Shown here: positions 49,676-59,101 of the stretch, one piece after another
Layout: each line of letters opens with the position of its first letter
How positions within the stretch are numbered: the first letter of the stretch is position 1
Source: Lachnospiraceae bacterium
GTDB taxonomy: Bacteria > Bacillota > Clostridia > Lachnospirales > Lachnospiraceae
Assembly (NCBI GenBank): GCA_024403485.1
Contig: JAKSRT010000001.1
Span: 1-64,000, forward strand
Direction of reading: 5' to 3'
Length of the DNA: 64,000 nt
Program-made: the position numbers and the translations under genes
The notes under the pieces: generated by a model
What the model was told of the DNA's origin: nothing
Databases searched by the model: none
The model's input: the letters and a program-made list of their open reading frames with translations, nothing else

Positions 49676-51703
49676 TTATGCTCTCTTAAATACAGGGCTG
49701 TATTCGATAGGAGCCGCAACCTTAACAGTCTGTCCGCCTTCAAATACTTCGTTGGTTGATGTAAGCTGCCACTTAGCGCCTGCGGGTAAATATACTTCTC
49801 TTTCGAAGCAGTTTAGTTCAAAAATAGGAGCTACAAGATACTCTGAACCAAACATGTACTGATCCTCCACTTCCCAGCACTTCTTATCTTCAGGGAATTC
49901 ATAGAACATTGTTCTGATAAGAGGAGAACCGTTTGTGCTTGCTTCTTCGTAAAGAGACTTAATATAGTCGTGCATCGAGATACGAACATTGTAGTAGTCT
50001 CTCATAATCTTGTAATTTGCTTCGCCATAGCTCCAAAGCTCGTTAGGCTGACCGGTGTGGAGATATCCGCCACCCCAGTCACGATTGTCAAGCGGAGGAA
50101 TATTGTAAGGTCCACGGTCTCCGTGCATTCTGAGTACTGCAGAATATACAGCGAACTGATACCATCTGATAAGCAGCTGCTGGAAATCGGGATCGTTAAC
50201 ATCATCTGTCATAAATCCACCGATGTCAGTTGTCCACCAGGGAATACCTGCAAGACCCATATTAAGGCCTGCGCAAACCTGGTCTTTAAATGCCTTAAAG
50301 GTTGAAGGAACGTCGCCTGACCATACTACGTTACCGTATTTCTGAGAACCTGCCCATGCACATCTTAAAAGGTTAACTACCGTACCATCACCAAGCTTGC
50401 TCATTTCATCGTAGTAAGCACGGCTGTACATCTGAGGGTACATATTGCTCACCTGAAGTGCGGGACCTGCAAAATATCTGTAATTTTCAAAATCATAAAC
50501 ACCGTAGTCAGGTTCTGAGTTATCAAGCCAGAAAGCATCGATTCCGAAATCATAATAATTTCTCTTACATACTTCCCAGACATACTTTCTTGTTTCGGGG
50601 TTAAAGGGATCGATTTCAACGCAGTCGCCCTGATAATCATAGGTCTGAGCCGCACCGCGTTCAGTCTTAATAAGTAATCCCTTTTCCATCATGGGATAGA
50701 AATTTTCACTCTTTCTGTCTACGGAAGGCCAAACGGAAACAATAACCTTAATTCCCATTGAGTGAAGTTCATCAACCATAGCCTTGGGATCGGGCCAGTA
50801 TTTTGTATCAAATTTCCAGTCACCCTGAACAGTCCAGTGGAAGAAGTCAATAACAATCTGATCGATTTTAATGCCTTCTTTCTGATACTGTCTTGCAACG
50901 GTCAGGACTTCGTCCTGTGTACGGTAACGAAGCTTACACTGCCAAAGACCCATCAGATCTTCAGGGAATTTAGGTGCATAACCGGTAACCGAAGCATAGT
51001 TTGCAACAATATCCTTGGGACCGTCTGCTACTGTAATCCAGTAATCCATATCCTTTGTTGATTTGGCAATCCATTCTGTAATATTCTTACCGAAGGTTAC
51101 ACGTCCGACTGCCGGATTGTTCCAAAGGAAACCATAACCAAGAGAGGATACGGCAAAAGGAACACTGATCTGAGAATTTCTCTGTGCAAGTTCAAGTACA
51201 GATCCCTTAAGATCGATGAAATCCTGCTGATACTGTCCCATACCGTAAATCTTTTCATCTTTATTGGCTTCGAACTTAACATTTAATGAATAGTCCGAAC
51301 CACCGATAATACCCTTCCATTCGCGGTTAATAACTTTTAAGCAGCGGCTGCCTTCAAGAAGGGTTCCGTCATACATTGCAAAATATTCTCTAAGGAATAA
51401 TTTGTCGTCTCTGTAAAAAGAAATGATACCTACAAAGTTGATTTCAGCTTTAATACGTCCATTCTTAATGTAAGCGTTTGTACGCTTATCAATTGTTCCG
51501 TCTCCAACCCAGTGATCGATTTCAAAGGTCTTGATTTCCGCATCACATGCAGCAGGTGTCTCAGTAAGCGCCCACTCATTATCGGTAAACTTACCAAACA
51601 TTGTGGAGCGTACTCTTAATGAATCCTTCCCCCAAGGTTCGATTCTTAAGGTTTCTCCCGCCTTTTTTGCAATAAGGGCGTTCTTTTCAATAATAAATTC
51701 CAT
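49676..51703 (-). CDS. Glycoside hydrolase family 31 (alpha-xylosidase/alpha-glucosidase-like)
   Basis: 675 aa, no signal peptide, so cytoplasmic. Family features: GMGQYQQDFIDLKGSVLEL (near residue 172), the barrel strand IDQIVIDFFHW, the nucleophile region FGIDAFWLDNSEPDYGVY (Asp near 392), VVWSGDVPSTFKAFKDQV with the likely acid/base Asp, and MGLAGIPWWTTDIGGF (near 482). GH31 enzymes of this size release alpha-linked xylose or glucose from oligosaccharides. No transporter or regulator gene is adjacent. The promoter region contains a TAGCAAAA/TTTTGCTA palindrome that may be an operator. Good AAGGAGAAG ribosome site. Confidence 0.92.
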   Translation of the reverse strand: MEFIIEKNALIAKKAGETLRIEPWGKDSLRVRSTMFGKFTDNEWALTETPAACDAEIKTFEIDHWVGDGTIDKRTNAYIKNGRIKAEINFVGIISFYRDDKLFLREYFAMYDGTLLEGSRCLKVINREWKGIIGGSDYSLNVKFEANKDEKIYGMGQYQQDFIDLKGSVLELAQRNSQISVPFAVSSLGYGFLWNNPAVGRVTFGKNITEWIAKSTKDMDYWITVADGPKDIVANYASVTGYAPKFPEDLMGLWQCKLRYRTQDEVLTVARQYQKEGIKIDQIVIDFFHWTVQGDWKFDTKYWPDPKAMVDELHSMGIKVIVSVWPSVDRKSENFYPMMEKGLLIKTERGAAQTYDYQGDCVEIDPFNPETRKYVWEVCKRNYYDFGIDAFWLDNSEPDYGVYDFENYRYFAGPALQVSNMYPQMYSRAYYDEMSKLGDGTVVNLLRCAWAGSQKYGNVVWSGDVPSTFKAFKDQVCAGLNMGLAGIPWWTTDIGGFMTDDVNDPDFQQLLIRWYQFAVYSAVLRMHGDRGPYNIPPLDNRDWGGGYLHTGQPNELWSYGEANYKIMRDYYNVRISMHDYIKSLYEEASTNGSPLIRTMFYEFPEDKKCWEVEDQYMFGSEYLVAPIFELNCFEREVYLPAGAKWQLTSTNEVFEGGQTVKVAAPIEYSPVFKRA

Positions 51704-51769
51704 AAGAAAGTCTTCTCCTTATATAAGTTGTGTTGTTACCTCCCCACTACTTTTCAGTGAGTTGATTTG

Positions 51770-51798
51770 ATTATAGCAAAAGTAAAATTTTTTGCTAT
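51770..51798 (-). promoter_or_regulatory. GH31 promoter with overlapping palindrome
   Basis: On the minus strand TATAAT is at 51770-51775. TAGCAAAA (51774-51781) and TTTTGCTA (51790-51797) form a perfect 8-base dyad that spans from the -10 box to the -35 position. This is the usual placement of a repressor site for a sugar-utilisation gene. The regulator is not identified. Confidence 0.55.
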
Positions 51799-51910
51799 GT
51801 ATATTCCTCTAAAAAATCTTAGAATTCTATTTTTTTACTTCGTAATCTATCTCATAAAACATTTTTGCCATACAAAAACACATTTATATTAAGAATGTCG
51901 AATGTATTGT

Positions 51911-51939
51911 TTGACTGACATAATGTCAAAAACTATAAT
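51911..51939 (+). promoter_or_regulatory. nadE promoter with palindrome in the spacer
   Basis: TTGACT (51911-51916), 17-base spacer, TATAAT (51934-51939). TGACATAATGTCA (51916-51928), a perfect 13-base palindrome, starts at the last base of the -35 box. This is a likely operator controlling NAD synthesis. The rest of the 51704-52013 gap shows only AT-rich leader sequence. Confidence 0.72.
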
Positions 51940-52013
51940 AAATTCAGTAAGTATATAAATTCAGTTATTCCGATTATACAAAAATATGACATTTCTATTC
52001 CGGAGGTATAACT

Positions 52014-52748
52014 ATGTTTGATGTGGAAAAGATTACGGCTGATTGTGTAGCCTGGATTCAGAACTTTTTTAAAGAAAACGGGCCGACCTGCAATGCGATT
52101 GTCGGCATTTCAGGCGGAAAGGACAGCTCTGTTGTTGCTGCGCTTTGCGTAAAAGCGCTTGGCAAAGACAGAGTAATCGGCGTTTTGATGCCCAACGGTG
52201 AACAGTCGGACATTTCAGCCTCTTATGATCTTGTAAATCACCTTGGTATTGAATATATGGTTATAAATGTTCACGATGCAGTCGAGGGAATAAAAAACTC
52301 CCTTCCGTTTGAACCCTCCGTACAAACGATAACAAACATTCCACCCCGGGTCAGAATGGCCACTCTTTACGCCGTTGGCCAGAGCAAGAACGGTCGAGTA
52401 GCCAATACCTGCAACCTTTCTGAGGACTGGGTCGGCTATTCAACACGATACGGTGATGCAGCCGGAGATTTTTCTCCTCTTTCAAATCTTACCGTAACTG
52501 AGGTCAGAGCAATAGGCACATATCTTGGTGTTCCGAGTCATCTGGTAAACAAAGTGCCTACCGACGGCTTATGCGGAAAAACCGATGAGGAAAATCTGGG
52601 ATTCACATACGAAACCCTTGATAAATATATACGCGGCATCGAGGAACCCGATGAAAAAACAAAGGCCGTAATAGATCATAAACATAAAATCAACTTATTT
52701 AAATTAAGTTTTATGCCTATTTTCGATCCCGGTGAAATAACCTACTGA
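52014..52748 (+). CDS. nadE: Ammonia-dependent NAD+ synthetase
   Basis: Converts nicotinate adenine dinucleotide to NAD+ with ATP and ammonia. 244 aa, without the glutaminase domain. The PP-loop ATP motif ISGGKDSSVVAALC is near residue 33. RVANTCNLSEDWVGYSTRYGDAAGDFSPL (near 128) and the KVPTDGLCGKTDEENLGFTYETLDKYIRG lid region (near 180) are typical. Ribosome site CCGGAGG. The last codons overlap the end of the convergent membrane-protein gene by seven bases, so there is no terminator between them. Confidence 0.95.
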   Translation: MFDVEKITADCVAWIQNFFKENGPTCNAIVGISGGKDSSVVAALCVKALGKDRVIGVLMPNGEQSDISASYDLVNHLGIEYMVINVHDAVEGIKNSLPFEPSVQTITNIPPRVRMATLYAVGQSKNGRVANTCNLSEDWVGYSTRYGDAAGDFSPLSNLTVTEVRAIGTYLGVPSHLVNKVPTDGLCGKTDEENLGFTYETLDKYIRGIEEPDEKTKAVIDHKHKINLFKLSFMPIFDPGEITY

Positions 52749-54496
52749 TTGTTCTTTTTACATAACACTGCCAAAAGAACAACACTTAAAAGAGATACTA
52801 TTTCAGAAATGCGCCACAATACGGGCTGTTTAAATTTAACGGTTATTTCTCCGTCATAACCGGCGGGAACCGAAACATTTATAAGATTCAGATATCCATT
52901 GGAAATATCCATCTTTTTACCTTTATCATCAAAGGCTTTGTATCCTTTATAGTTAATCTTGGGTATTTCCACATAGGATGAACTGCTGCTGTTTGTTACA
53001 TATACAACAATTTTATTACCCTTTTCCCGTACAATCTCATACCGGTCCAGCTGTTCATTTTCCGGGATATATTGCGTAATATCCAAAGTCGTACCGGGCT
53101 TCAAATATTCACAGGCACCCATATATCCCGAATCTACTTCGCTGTATTCCGCAAAATTGACCATATAATAATTGTTCTTATATTCGCTTGAAAAAGAAAG
53201 TGTTGTGGCAACGGCTGCAACAGCAAGCAAACCGCTAAAAGCCAGCCCAATGCTCCTCTTTTTCTCAACAAGGCCCGAAATAATCATTCCGACCAGGACA
53301 GAAACAAAGGTTACTGCCGCTGCCATGTATCTCCAGGGAAACTGCACATTTGAAAGAAGCTTAAAAAGATGCGTGTAGCCTTCAAGGGAGTTCCACGGAA
53401 ACATGTTGGTGGACATCCAGATTGTCAGAACTGACATTGCGCCTACCACAAATATCTTGTATTTTCTAAACATAGCCACAAACAAAATAAAGCTTACCAG
53501 TAAAGCAAACATTAATGCGAGACCTATTGTAAGCTGCATTCTGTAATCGGGATCGTCAATATTTATTCCGAAAATGTGTCCAAAGAAGTCAAACAGCTGA
53601 GAAATATATGCACCGCTTTCTCTTATCTGCATAGCCTGAGAATGATCTCCGCCCTTTCCTGCATATACCGGTTCATGGATATAGTAATCAAGAAAAGGTA
53701 CAAAGAAATAAAGATTAACCGCTATTGTCTCTCCTATTGCTGCAAGAATGCAAAGAAGCGTTCTTTTTCTGAAGGTTCTTTTTGCATAGAGAATACATAC
53801 CAGGGCAAGTAAAAATGTGGTCATCACGGTACTCAGCAAATGAGTTTCCACCAGGCCGGTCATACCCAGTGTCAGCAACAACGAGTTTTTAAAGTAGTTC
53901 TTCCCGCTTACGTCTTCTGAAAGAATATTAAACATTGCCAAAGCAATAATCGGAAAGAAAATAAAGGAAAGATATTCACCCACCGCAGCTCTTACAAAAA
54001 TATCCATCAGTCTGTAGGAAGCGGTGACATACAAAAATGCTGAAATATACGAAGGAGCCAAAACTCTTATGTCTTTCTTTAGTGCAATGCTGTCTTGATC
54101 CTTTATATCACACAGAGATCCGTTTTTACCAAATATATGCTTAAAACAAATAAGAGCAGATGCTGCCGTAGCAAAATTTGCAAGCCACACAAAGATTTTA
54201 TACGAGGTAACAACCGGAATCCCAACCATTCTGAAAATAGCCGCCACATAGAGAAGAGCATCTCCGTAAAATATACTTACGGGGTATCCCTTGCCCTCCA
54301 TCCAAACCGACTGCATCATCAAAGGAAACTCTCCCGCAAGGAGGCCTTCTTTAATGCTTTCGATTCTTGAAAGGTGAAATTGAAGATCCTGATAAACAGC
54401 TCCGTCCACACCCTTATTAAGAAGCGGAATCGACGCCATAAATCCAGCTATTAAAATGAATAATATATCTCCAATGACGTATTTCGTCTTTTTCAT
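52742..54496 (-). CDS. Large polytopic membrane protein, YfhO/PTPS-related type
   Basis: 584 aa with about 13 membrane helices. VYQDLQFHLSRIESIKEGLLAGEFPLMM near residue 36 and the following segment GKGYPVSIFYGDALLYVAAIFRM fit the family of 6-pyruvoyl-tetrahydropterin-synthase-related membrane proteins, which resemble glycosyltransferase C-type enzymes. A C-terminal extracellular beta-rich domain (about 440-560) precedes a final helix. It could transfer sugars or modify the envelope, but the activity is unproven. GGAG precedes the ATG by six bases. Confidence 0.8.
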   Translation of the reverse strand: MKKTKYVIGDILFILIAGFMASIPLLNKGVDGAVYQDLQFHLSRIESIKEGLLAGEFPLMMQSVWMEGKGYPVSIFYGDALLYVAAIFRMVGIPVVTSYKIFVWLANFATAASALICFKHIFGKNGSLCDIKDQDSIALKKDIRVLAPSYISAFLYVTASYRLMDIFVRAAVGEYLSFIFFPIIALAMFNILSEDVSGKNYFKNSLLLTLGMTGLVETHLLSTVMTTFLLALVCILYAKRTFRKRTLLCILAAIGETIAVNLYFFVPFLDYYIHEPVYAGKGGDHSQAMQIRESGAYISQLFDFFGHIFGINIDDPDYRMQLTIGLALMFALLVSFILFVAMFRKYKIFVVGAMSVLTIWMSTNMFPWNSLEGYTHLFKLLSNVQFPWRYMAAAVTFVSVLVGMIISGLVEKKRSIGLAFSGLLAVAAVATTLSFSSEYKNNYYMVNFAEYSEVDSGYMGACEYLKPGTTLDITQYIPENEQLDRYEIVREKGNKIVVYVTNSSSSSYVEIPKINYKGYKAFDDKGKKMDISNGYLNLINVSVPAGYDGEITVKFKQPVLWRISEIVSLLSVVLLAVLCKKNNQ

Positions 54497-54550
54497 TGTT
54501 CACTCCAAAAGGTATTTTTACAAATAATATCATTTTATTGATATAAGTGC

Positions 54551-54589
54551 AAAAAATCAGTAGGCACACCGCTTGGTAATGCCTACTGA
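54551..54589 (-). terminator. Terminator of the EAL-HDOD gene
   Basis: TCAGTAGGCA and TGCCTACTGA form a perfect 10-base stem; on the minus strand TTTTTTG follows. Confidence 0.9.
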
Positions 54590-54607
54590 AAGTTTTAAAT
54601 ATAAGGA

Positions 54608-55831
54608 TTAATCATTGAATAAGTCACGGTACCAGCTTAAAGCTTCAAGGTAGCAGTCATAAACCCTGTTCATATCAATGTTGCTCACAACCATTCGCCT
54701 TGAGACCTCTGTCCAGTTTGCAACTTCATATACTCTTATAAAATCCATTACATCGGCAAAAGGACCTGAGTTCTTTGTCAGAGCATCCTCGATAGGCTTT
54801 GCAACCTTTACCAGCGTAAGGGCTTCACTCATAGGCTTGTTAAGAATAATATCCAGCACCGAAAACAATCCCATCAGGAATAATTCCGAGGTCTGCATAG
54901 CCATATTAAATGTAGATGCAAGATTTTCCGCAAATTTGGCACGAATAAGAGATAATCTCATTATTTCCGAAGGCTTATCTTCACAAAGTCGATCTGTAAC
55001 CGCTGTGTTAATCCACCTCTTCAGTTCTTTTTGACCAAGCATGGCAGCCGCATGACGAATAGTGGTAATACCACCGTTAATAGTCATTTTGTTTACCATT
55101 TTCAAAAGTGATACAACAAGTGATGTATCACGACCTATAACATCTGCTGCCTTTTCAAGATCAAAGTCAGGATCGTTAACAATATTCAGCAGTTCAACCA
55201 TTGTTGCTTTAACAGGAGCAATATCCGTATCACCCTTTGTAATCGGAAGTCTGTAAAAATCCCCTTCGTAAAGTGAATATCCGCCATCGTCTTTTAAGCG
55301 GTCAAATACTTCCTGACTGTCAACATTGCAGGCAACAAGCTTAATGTCGGGAAATAATTTTCCAAAGTATATCTTTGCTTTGGAAATATCAATTCTTTTA
55401 TAGTCCAAAAGAATATAATCCATCAGTCTTATAATGTCTCTGTAGGCTTCAAAATCAGAAACAAAGAGCTTTCTTATGGCAAATCTGTAACCGTCGTTCC
55501 TAAGCTCCTTAATTCGCGCTATAAATGAGTTTTCAGGTCTCACCGAATTATCCAAAAGAATTACAATTCTGTTGGTTGGTGCTTTACACTGAAACTCTAT
55601 ATCCGCAAAAAGAGAAATATGATTTACAGGCACAAATATATCCGCATCCGGAGAAAGTGTTGATATTCCTGTACTTTCTATTACTTCAAGACCGTCAATT
55701 CTGCCGATTCCGGTATTTCTTCCGGTACCCAGCAAAAAGGGATTTAAAAGAAAATTTTCTTTTTGCGCAAAAAGCGAAAAGGCTTTAACTGCCATATTTT
55801 CATCAAATAAAGGAATTAGTGTAGCAAACAT
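54608..55831 (-). CDS. EAL-HDOD signalling protein (YuxH-like)
   Basis: 407 aa. The N-terminal half (about 1-200) is an EAL-like fold without the catalytic EAL, DDFG and EGVE motifs, so it is likely inactive as a phosphodiesterase. The C-terminal half (about 205-400) is an HDOD domain: TMVELLNIVNDPDFDLEKAADVIGRDTSLVVSLLKMVN, then ITTIRHAAAMLGQKELKRWINTA. This architecture is found in bacterial signalling proteins, including YuxH, and in regulators of c-di-GMP or chemotaxis output. Single gene with its own terminator. Confidence 0.92.
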   Translation of the reverse strand: MFATLIPLFDENMAVKAFSLFAQKENFLLNPFLLGTGRNTGIGRIDGLEVIESTGISTLSPDADIFVPVNHISLFADIEFQCKAPTNRIVILLDNSVRPENSFIARIKELRNDGYRFAIRKLFVSDFEAYRDIIRLMDYILLDYKRIDISKAKIYFGKLFPDIKLVACNVDSQEVFDRLKDDGGYSLYEGDFYRLPITKGDTDIAPVKATMVELLNIVNDPDFDLEKAADVIGRDTSLVVSLLKMVNKMTINGGITTIRHAAAMLGQKELKRWINTAVTDRLCEDKPSEIMRLSLIRAKFAENLASTFNMAMQTSELFLMGLFSVLDIILNKPMSEALTLVKVAKPIEDALTKNSGPFADVMDFIRVYEVANWTEVSRRMVVSNIDMNRVYDCYLEALSWYRDLFND

Positions 55832-55918
55832 CTCAAACCCTCACAAATTTATATACACATTATTGTATACGTTCGATAACAATTTTACTCATACTACCGC
55901 TTTAGGCTTAACGATTGG

Positions 55919-57235
55919 TTAATATTTTGCTTTCAGCCGTAAAATTCTTAGTAAACTTTCGTTAATTCTCTCTTCTGTAATAATGCCGTCTTCCACTGCC
56001 TTTACCACAGCATCAAATGCCTCAATATAATTTTCCGGCATAAGTACAATGTCCACTCCTGCCTGTATACATTTTACAGCAGCCTCCCCTGACGAGTAAA
56101 CAGAGGTGATAGCTTTCATTTCAATGGCATCCGTAATAATAATACCGTCATAATGAAGTTCATTTCTGAGTTTTTCGGTAATAAGCGTATATGAAAGAGT
56201 AGCGGGTTCATCAGAGCCCGTCACACGGGGAGCCGCAATGTGAGCAACCATAACCATATCAGCGTTAGCGTTTATTCCTGCTATAAACGGTACCATTTCA
56301 CAGTTTAATATTTCTTCCCAATCTTTTGTTGTTTCCGCGTACCCAAGATGCGTGTCGGTTTTTGTATCGCCATGACCGGGATAATGCTTCAGGCAGGCAC
56401 CGATATTGTTATTATGAAGACCCTCAACCACGGCGGCCACCATAGCCCCTGCAGTAACAGGATCATCACCGAAAGCTCTGACACCGATTATCGGATTGTC
56501 GGGATTGGTATTTACATCGGCTACAGGTGCCAGATCCACATCAAAGCCGTATTTTTTTAAATATGAACCGATATTGTCTCCTACCTTGTATGCTTCATAG
56601 GCATCCCCTGTCTCTGCTATATCTTGCATATTGGGAATTTCATCTACCGGCATATTCGGATGATTGGAAATTCTTGATACCAAGCCGCCCTCTTCGTCGA
56701 TACATAAAAGAGGAGCATATTTAAGTGCGTGCAGGTCTGTTGTAAATTTGATTATCTGCATCTCATCGGTAATATTCTTTTCAAAAAGTGCAAAACCTCC
56801 GCAGGGGTAATCCTCATAGATTGCCCGCATATCCGCGTTTAGGCCGGTCTCGTAACCATGATACTCTTTAACAATGCTCTCAGGTCTTATGATAAAAAGC
56901 TGCCCCACTTTTTCTCTCAATGTCATATTTTCCATTATTGTCATGTACTCCTTCATATCATATCGAGGTATGTCGATGTCATGAACCGACTCATCAACTA
57001 CGGAATGTATACTGTCCGAATCGCCACCATTTTCAGAATTCATGGCTTCTTTATTTTCACTGACCTCTTGCGAATCCGGTTCATCCGTTAGGGGCTGTAA
57101 ATAATCATTTTTCGTTTTCTGTATTGTTTCAGTGTCAATGCTGCTGCCGCTAAGGCCTGCTCCGTTAATGAGATAAATACCTGCAACTACGACAAGCACC
57201 GCCAAAGAAACACCTAAAAATATTTTCTTTCCCAT
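55919..57235 (-). CDS. Membrane-anchored GH3 beta-N-acetylhexosaminidase (NagZ-like)
   Basis: 438 aa. An N-terminal anchor helix (IFLGVSLAVLVVVAGIYLI) is followed by a Ser/Glu/Asp-rich spacer and the GH3 barrel. The NagZ-type loop is intact: ACLKHYPGHGDTKTDTHLG (catalytic His/Asp dyad, near residue 285), with the nucleophile Asp in GIIITDAIEMKAI near 368. FGVDVDLAPVADVNTNPDNP and RAFGDDP are family motifs. It probably releases N-acetylglucosamine from peptidoglycan outside the membrane. It lacks the C-terminal domain of larger GH3 enzymes. Confidence 0.92.
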   Translation of the reverse strand: MGKKIFLGVSLAVLVVVAGIYLINGAGLSGSSIDTETIQKTKNDYLQPLTDEPDSQEVSENKEAMNSENGGDSDSIHSVVDESVHDIDIPRYDMKEYMTIMENMTLREKVGQLFIIRPESIVKEYHGYETGLNADMRAIYEDYPCGGFALFEKNITDEMQIIKFTTDLHALKYAPLLCIDEEGGLVSRISNHPNMPVDEIPNMQDIAETGDAYEAYKVGDNIGSYLKKYGFDVDLAPVADVNTNPDNPIIGVRAFGDDPVTAGAMVAAVVEGLHNNNIGACLKHYPGHGDTKTDTHLGYAETTKDWEEILNCEMVPFIAGINANADMVMVAHIAAPRVTGSDEPATLSYTLITEKLRNELHYDGIIITDAIEMKAITSVYSSGEAAVKCIQAGVDIVLMPENYIEAFDAVVKAVEDGIITEERINESLLRILRLKAKY

Positions 57236-57247
57236 AACTAAATATTA

Positions 57248-57292
57248 AAGGCTTGGACCGATTTTAGCAATTAGAATCAGCCCAAGCCTTTA
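57248..57292. terminator. Hairpin between the ABC operon and the GH3 gene
   Basis: AAAGGCTTGG and CCAAGCCTTT form a perfect 10-base stem around a 25-base loop. The T-rich tail is better on the + strand, but the only gene that ends here is the minus-strand permease, so it is probably a moderate terminator. Confidence 0.6.
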
Positions 57293-57295
57293 TTT

Positions 57296-59101
57296 TTATT
57301 TTAGTTCAGAGAAATCGACACCACACTCCGTTTCAAGATATTCGATTGTATGAACCATGTCTTTTGTAATTACCAGTTGCGTCCACATATCATACACTGC
57401 TTCATTTTTACTCACGTTTTCACCGTAACCTCCGCATATCTGCAATGTGTACTGATTCTCATTATAATCACTGAAAAATGTTTCTTTTGGTATATTTCCC
57501 TCTCTAAGATCCTGACATACAGCGTCAAGTAAGCCTCTGTGCTTTTCTTTTTCTATGTTTATATCTCTGTATCCGTACTCACGGTAAATGGCCAGATCAA
57601 TATATTCAATAGCATAGTCGGGAGTCAGCAAAAGCTGCTTTTCCCGTACCGGCTCGGTATTCATAAAGTCCAGAAGTATCGATTCAAGAGAGTTCGGATC
57701 TGAAAGATTATCCTCAGACATTTTTATAACGTAATCTCTTGTAAATCTTCCGCCGTCCTGCAATCGATATAAGAAATTGGCCGAAATGGCCCACTGTTCG
57801 CCGGCAACGTTTCCGCGTGGTCCCTCTTCAATTATAGCCTTTTGAATATCCTGCATGTAATCGAAAAGAGGCTCATCCGGTTTTATTACATATTCCACTC
57901 CCCCAAGGTAAACCGTTACATAATCCACCTCTGAAGCAGAAAGCATCTTATCTTCCTGCTTAAAAATATCCGCTTTAGCTACAAATGTGGCAATAACAAG
58001 GACAGCTGCCAGTATTGAAAATCCTGCCAAATTCGGTCTGTTAAATACTCTGAGGTCTCTGTTTATAATCATGGAGCCCACAAAGAAGCATATTCCTCCG
58101 CAAATTACAGCCAGCATAAGCATAGGTAATGTCTTTACCACCTGGTAGTTGCCAAAAGCAAACATACCGTAAAGAATGTATGCACCCGCAATCGCACCTA
58201 TAAAAGAAAAAGCATATAAAAGCACCGGTTTTAAAAAGTCTATTGTCAGCATTTCGGAGGAAGCTTCGCTTTTTCTGTACTTGTAAACAAATCGAGCAAA
58301 AACAAGAAGCACCACGCCCACCAGACCATAAACCGTTATGGTACCAAGGCCAAAGAAAGAAACATCTTTAAGTTCTTCCATGTTGGTTTCGACATAATTG
58401 TATTTGTAATAGACCTTATCCACCAGTCTGGCAACAGGAATAAGAAAATCAAGCTTGTTTCCGTACTGTTCATTCACACCGTAGAGAAAAGCCGACTGGA
58501 ATACGGTTACACTCATTTCCGCAAAGAAAAAGAAGAAATTAAGTATTCCATACATGGCAATAAATGAAATAAGTCTTCCCGCAAACTGCGCGGCCAATGC
58601 CGATAAGCCAAAGAATATGAGACAGTAAGCAATAATTGCCCAAAGAAGAATCATAATGGCTTTGATTCTGAATATTCCAAGGGGCAGGAGCATCAATGTA
58701 TATACTATTTCCGAAATAACAAAGGGAACTACCGTCATCAAAAGGCCTGCCGCAGTAACGGAAATATAAACAGTGTCTCTTGAGAATGGCAGTGAGTGCA
58801 TAAAAATGGTGCTTCTTTTGCTGAAAAGAAAACTATATACACCGATACCCACAACAAGGGCATATATCAAAGCAGCATATATTACGAAAGTGGATGCCGC
58901 ACTAAAATATTCGGCGTCTGCCTCATACATGAGCGTTCTTCCGGCAAAGGTATAGTCAAACAGCATATTGCTCCTAAAACGAAGAGCACTTGAAATCGTC
59001 ATAACAACACCGAAAAGCGACGCCAGCGACCAAACCGGCCAGAGGCTGATTATCAATTTTCCGAATATGGTTTTATCAAATAATTGTTTCTTTGATTTCA
59101 T
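57296..59101 (-). CDS. ABC-2 type transporter permease, YtrC/D-like
   Basis: 601 aa. About ten membrane helices in two clusters: FGKLIISLWPVWSLASLFGVVM to about residue 270, and FLKPVLLYAFSFIGAIAGAYIL to about 390. A long C-terminal extracytoplasmic domain follows (about 400-600: VYLGGVEYVIKPDEPLFDYM and so on). The start is the ATG at 59101 after GGGAGG, inside the end of the ATPase gene (26-base overlap). With the ATPase and GntR regulator it matches the YtrA-type ABC systems that respond to cell-wall or antibiotic stress. Substrate unknown. Confidence 0.85.
   Translation of the reverse strand: MKSKKQLFDKTIFGKLIISLWPVWSLASLFGVVMTISSALRFRSNMLFDYTFAGRTLMYEADAEYFSAASTFVIYAALIYALVVGIGVYSFLFSKRSTIFMHSLPFSRDTVYISVTAAGLLMTVVPFVISEIVYTLMLLPLGIFRIKAIMILLWAIIAYCLIFFGLSALAAQFAGRLISFIAMYGILNFFFFFAEMSVTVFQSAFLYGVNEQYGNKLDFLIPVARLVDKVYYKYNYVETNMEELKDVSFFGLGTITVYGLVGVVLLVFARFVYKYRKSEASSEMLTIDFLKPVLLYAFSFIGAIAGAYILYGMFAFGNYQVVKTLPMLMLAVICGGICFFVGSMIINRDLRVFNRPNLAGFSILAAVLVIATFVAKADIFKQEDKMLSASEVDYVTVYLGGVEYVIKPDEPLFDYMQDIQKAIIEEGPRGNVAGEQWAISANFLYRLQDGGRFTRDYVIKMSEDNLSDPNSLESILLDFMNTEPVREKQLLLTPDYAIEYIDLAIYREYGYRDINIEKEKHRGLLDAVCQDLREGNIPKETFFSDYNENQYTLQICGGYGENVSKNEAVYDMWTQLVITKDMVHTIEYLETECGVDFSELK

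Noticed and set aside
51704..52013. Riboswitch before nadE
   Set aside because: The leader is short and AT-rich, with no conserved helices that I can recognise; the promoter palindrome explains regulation better.
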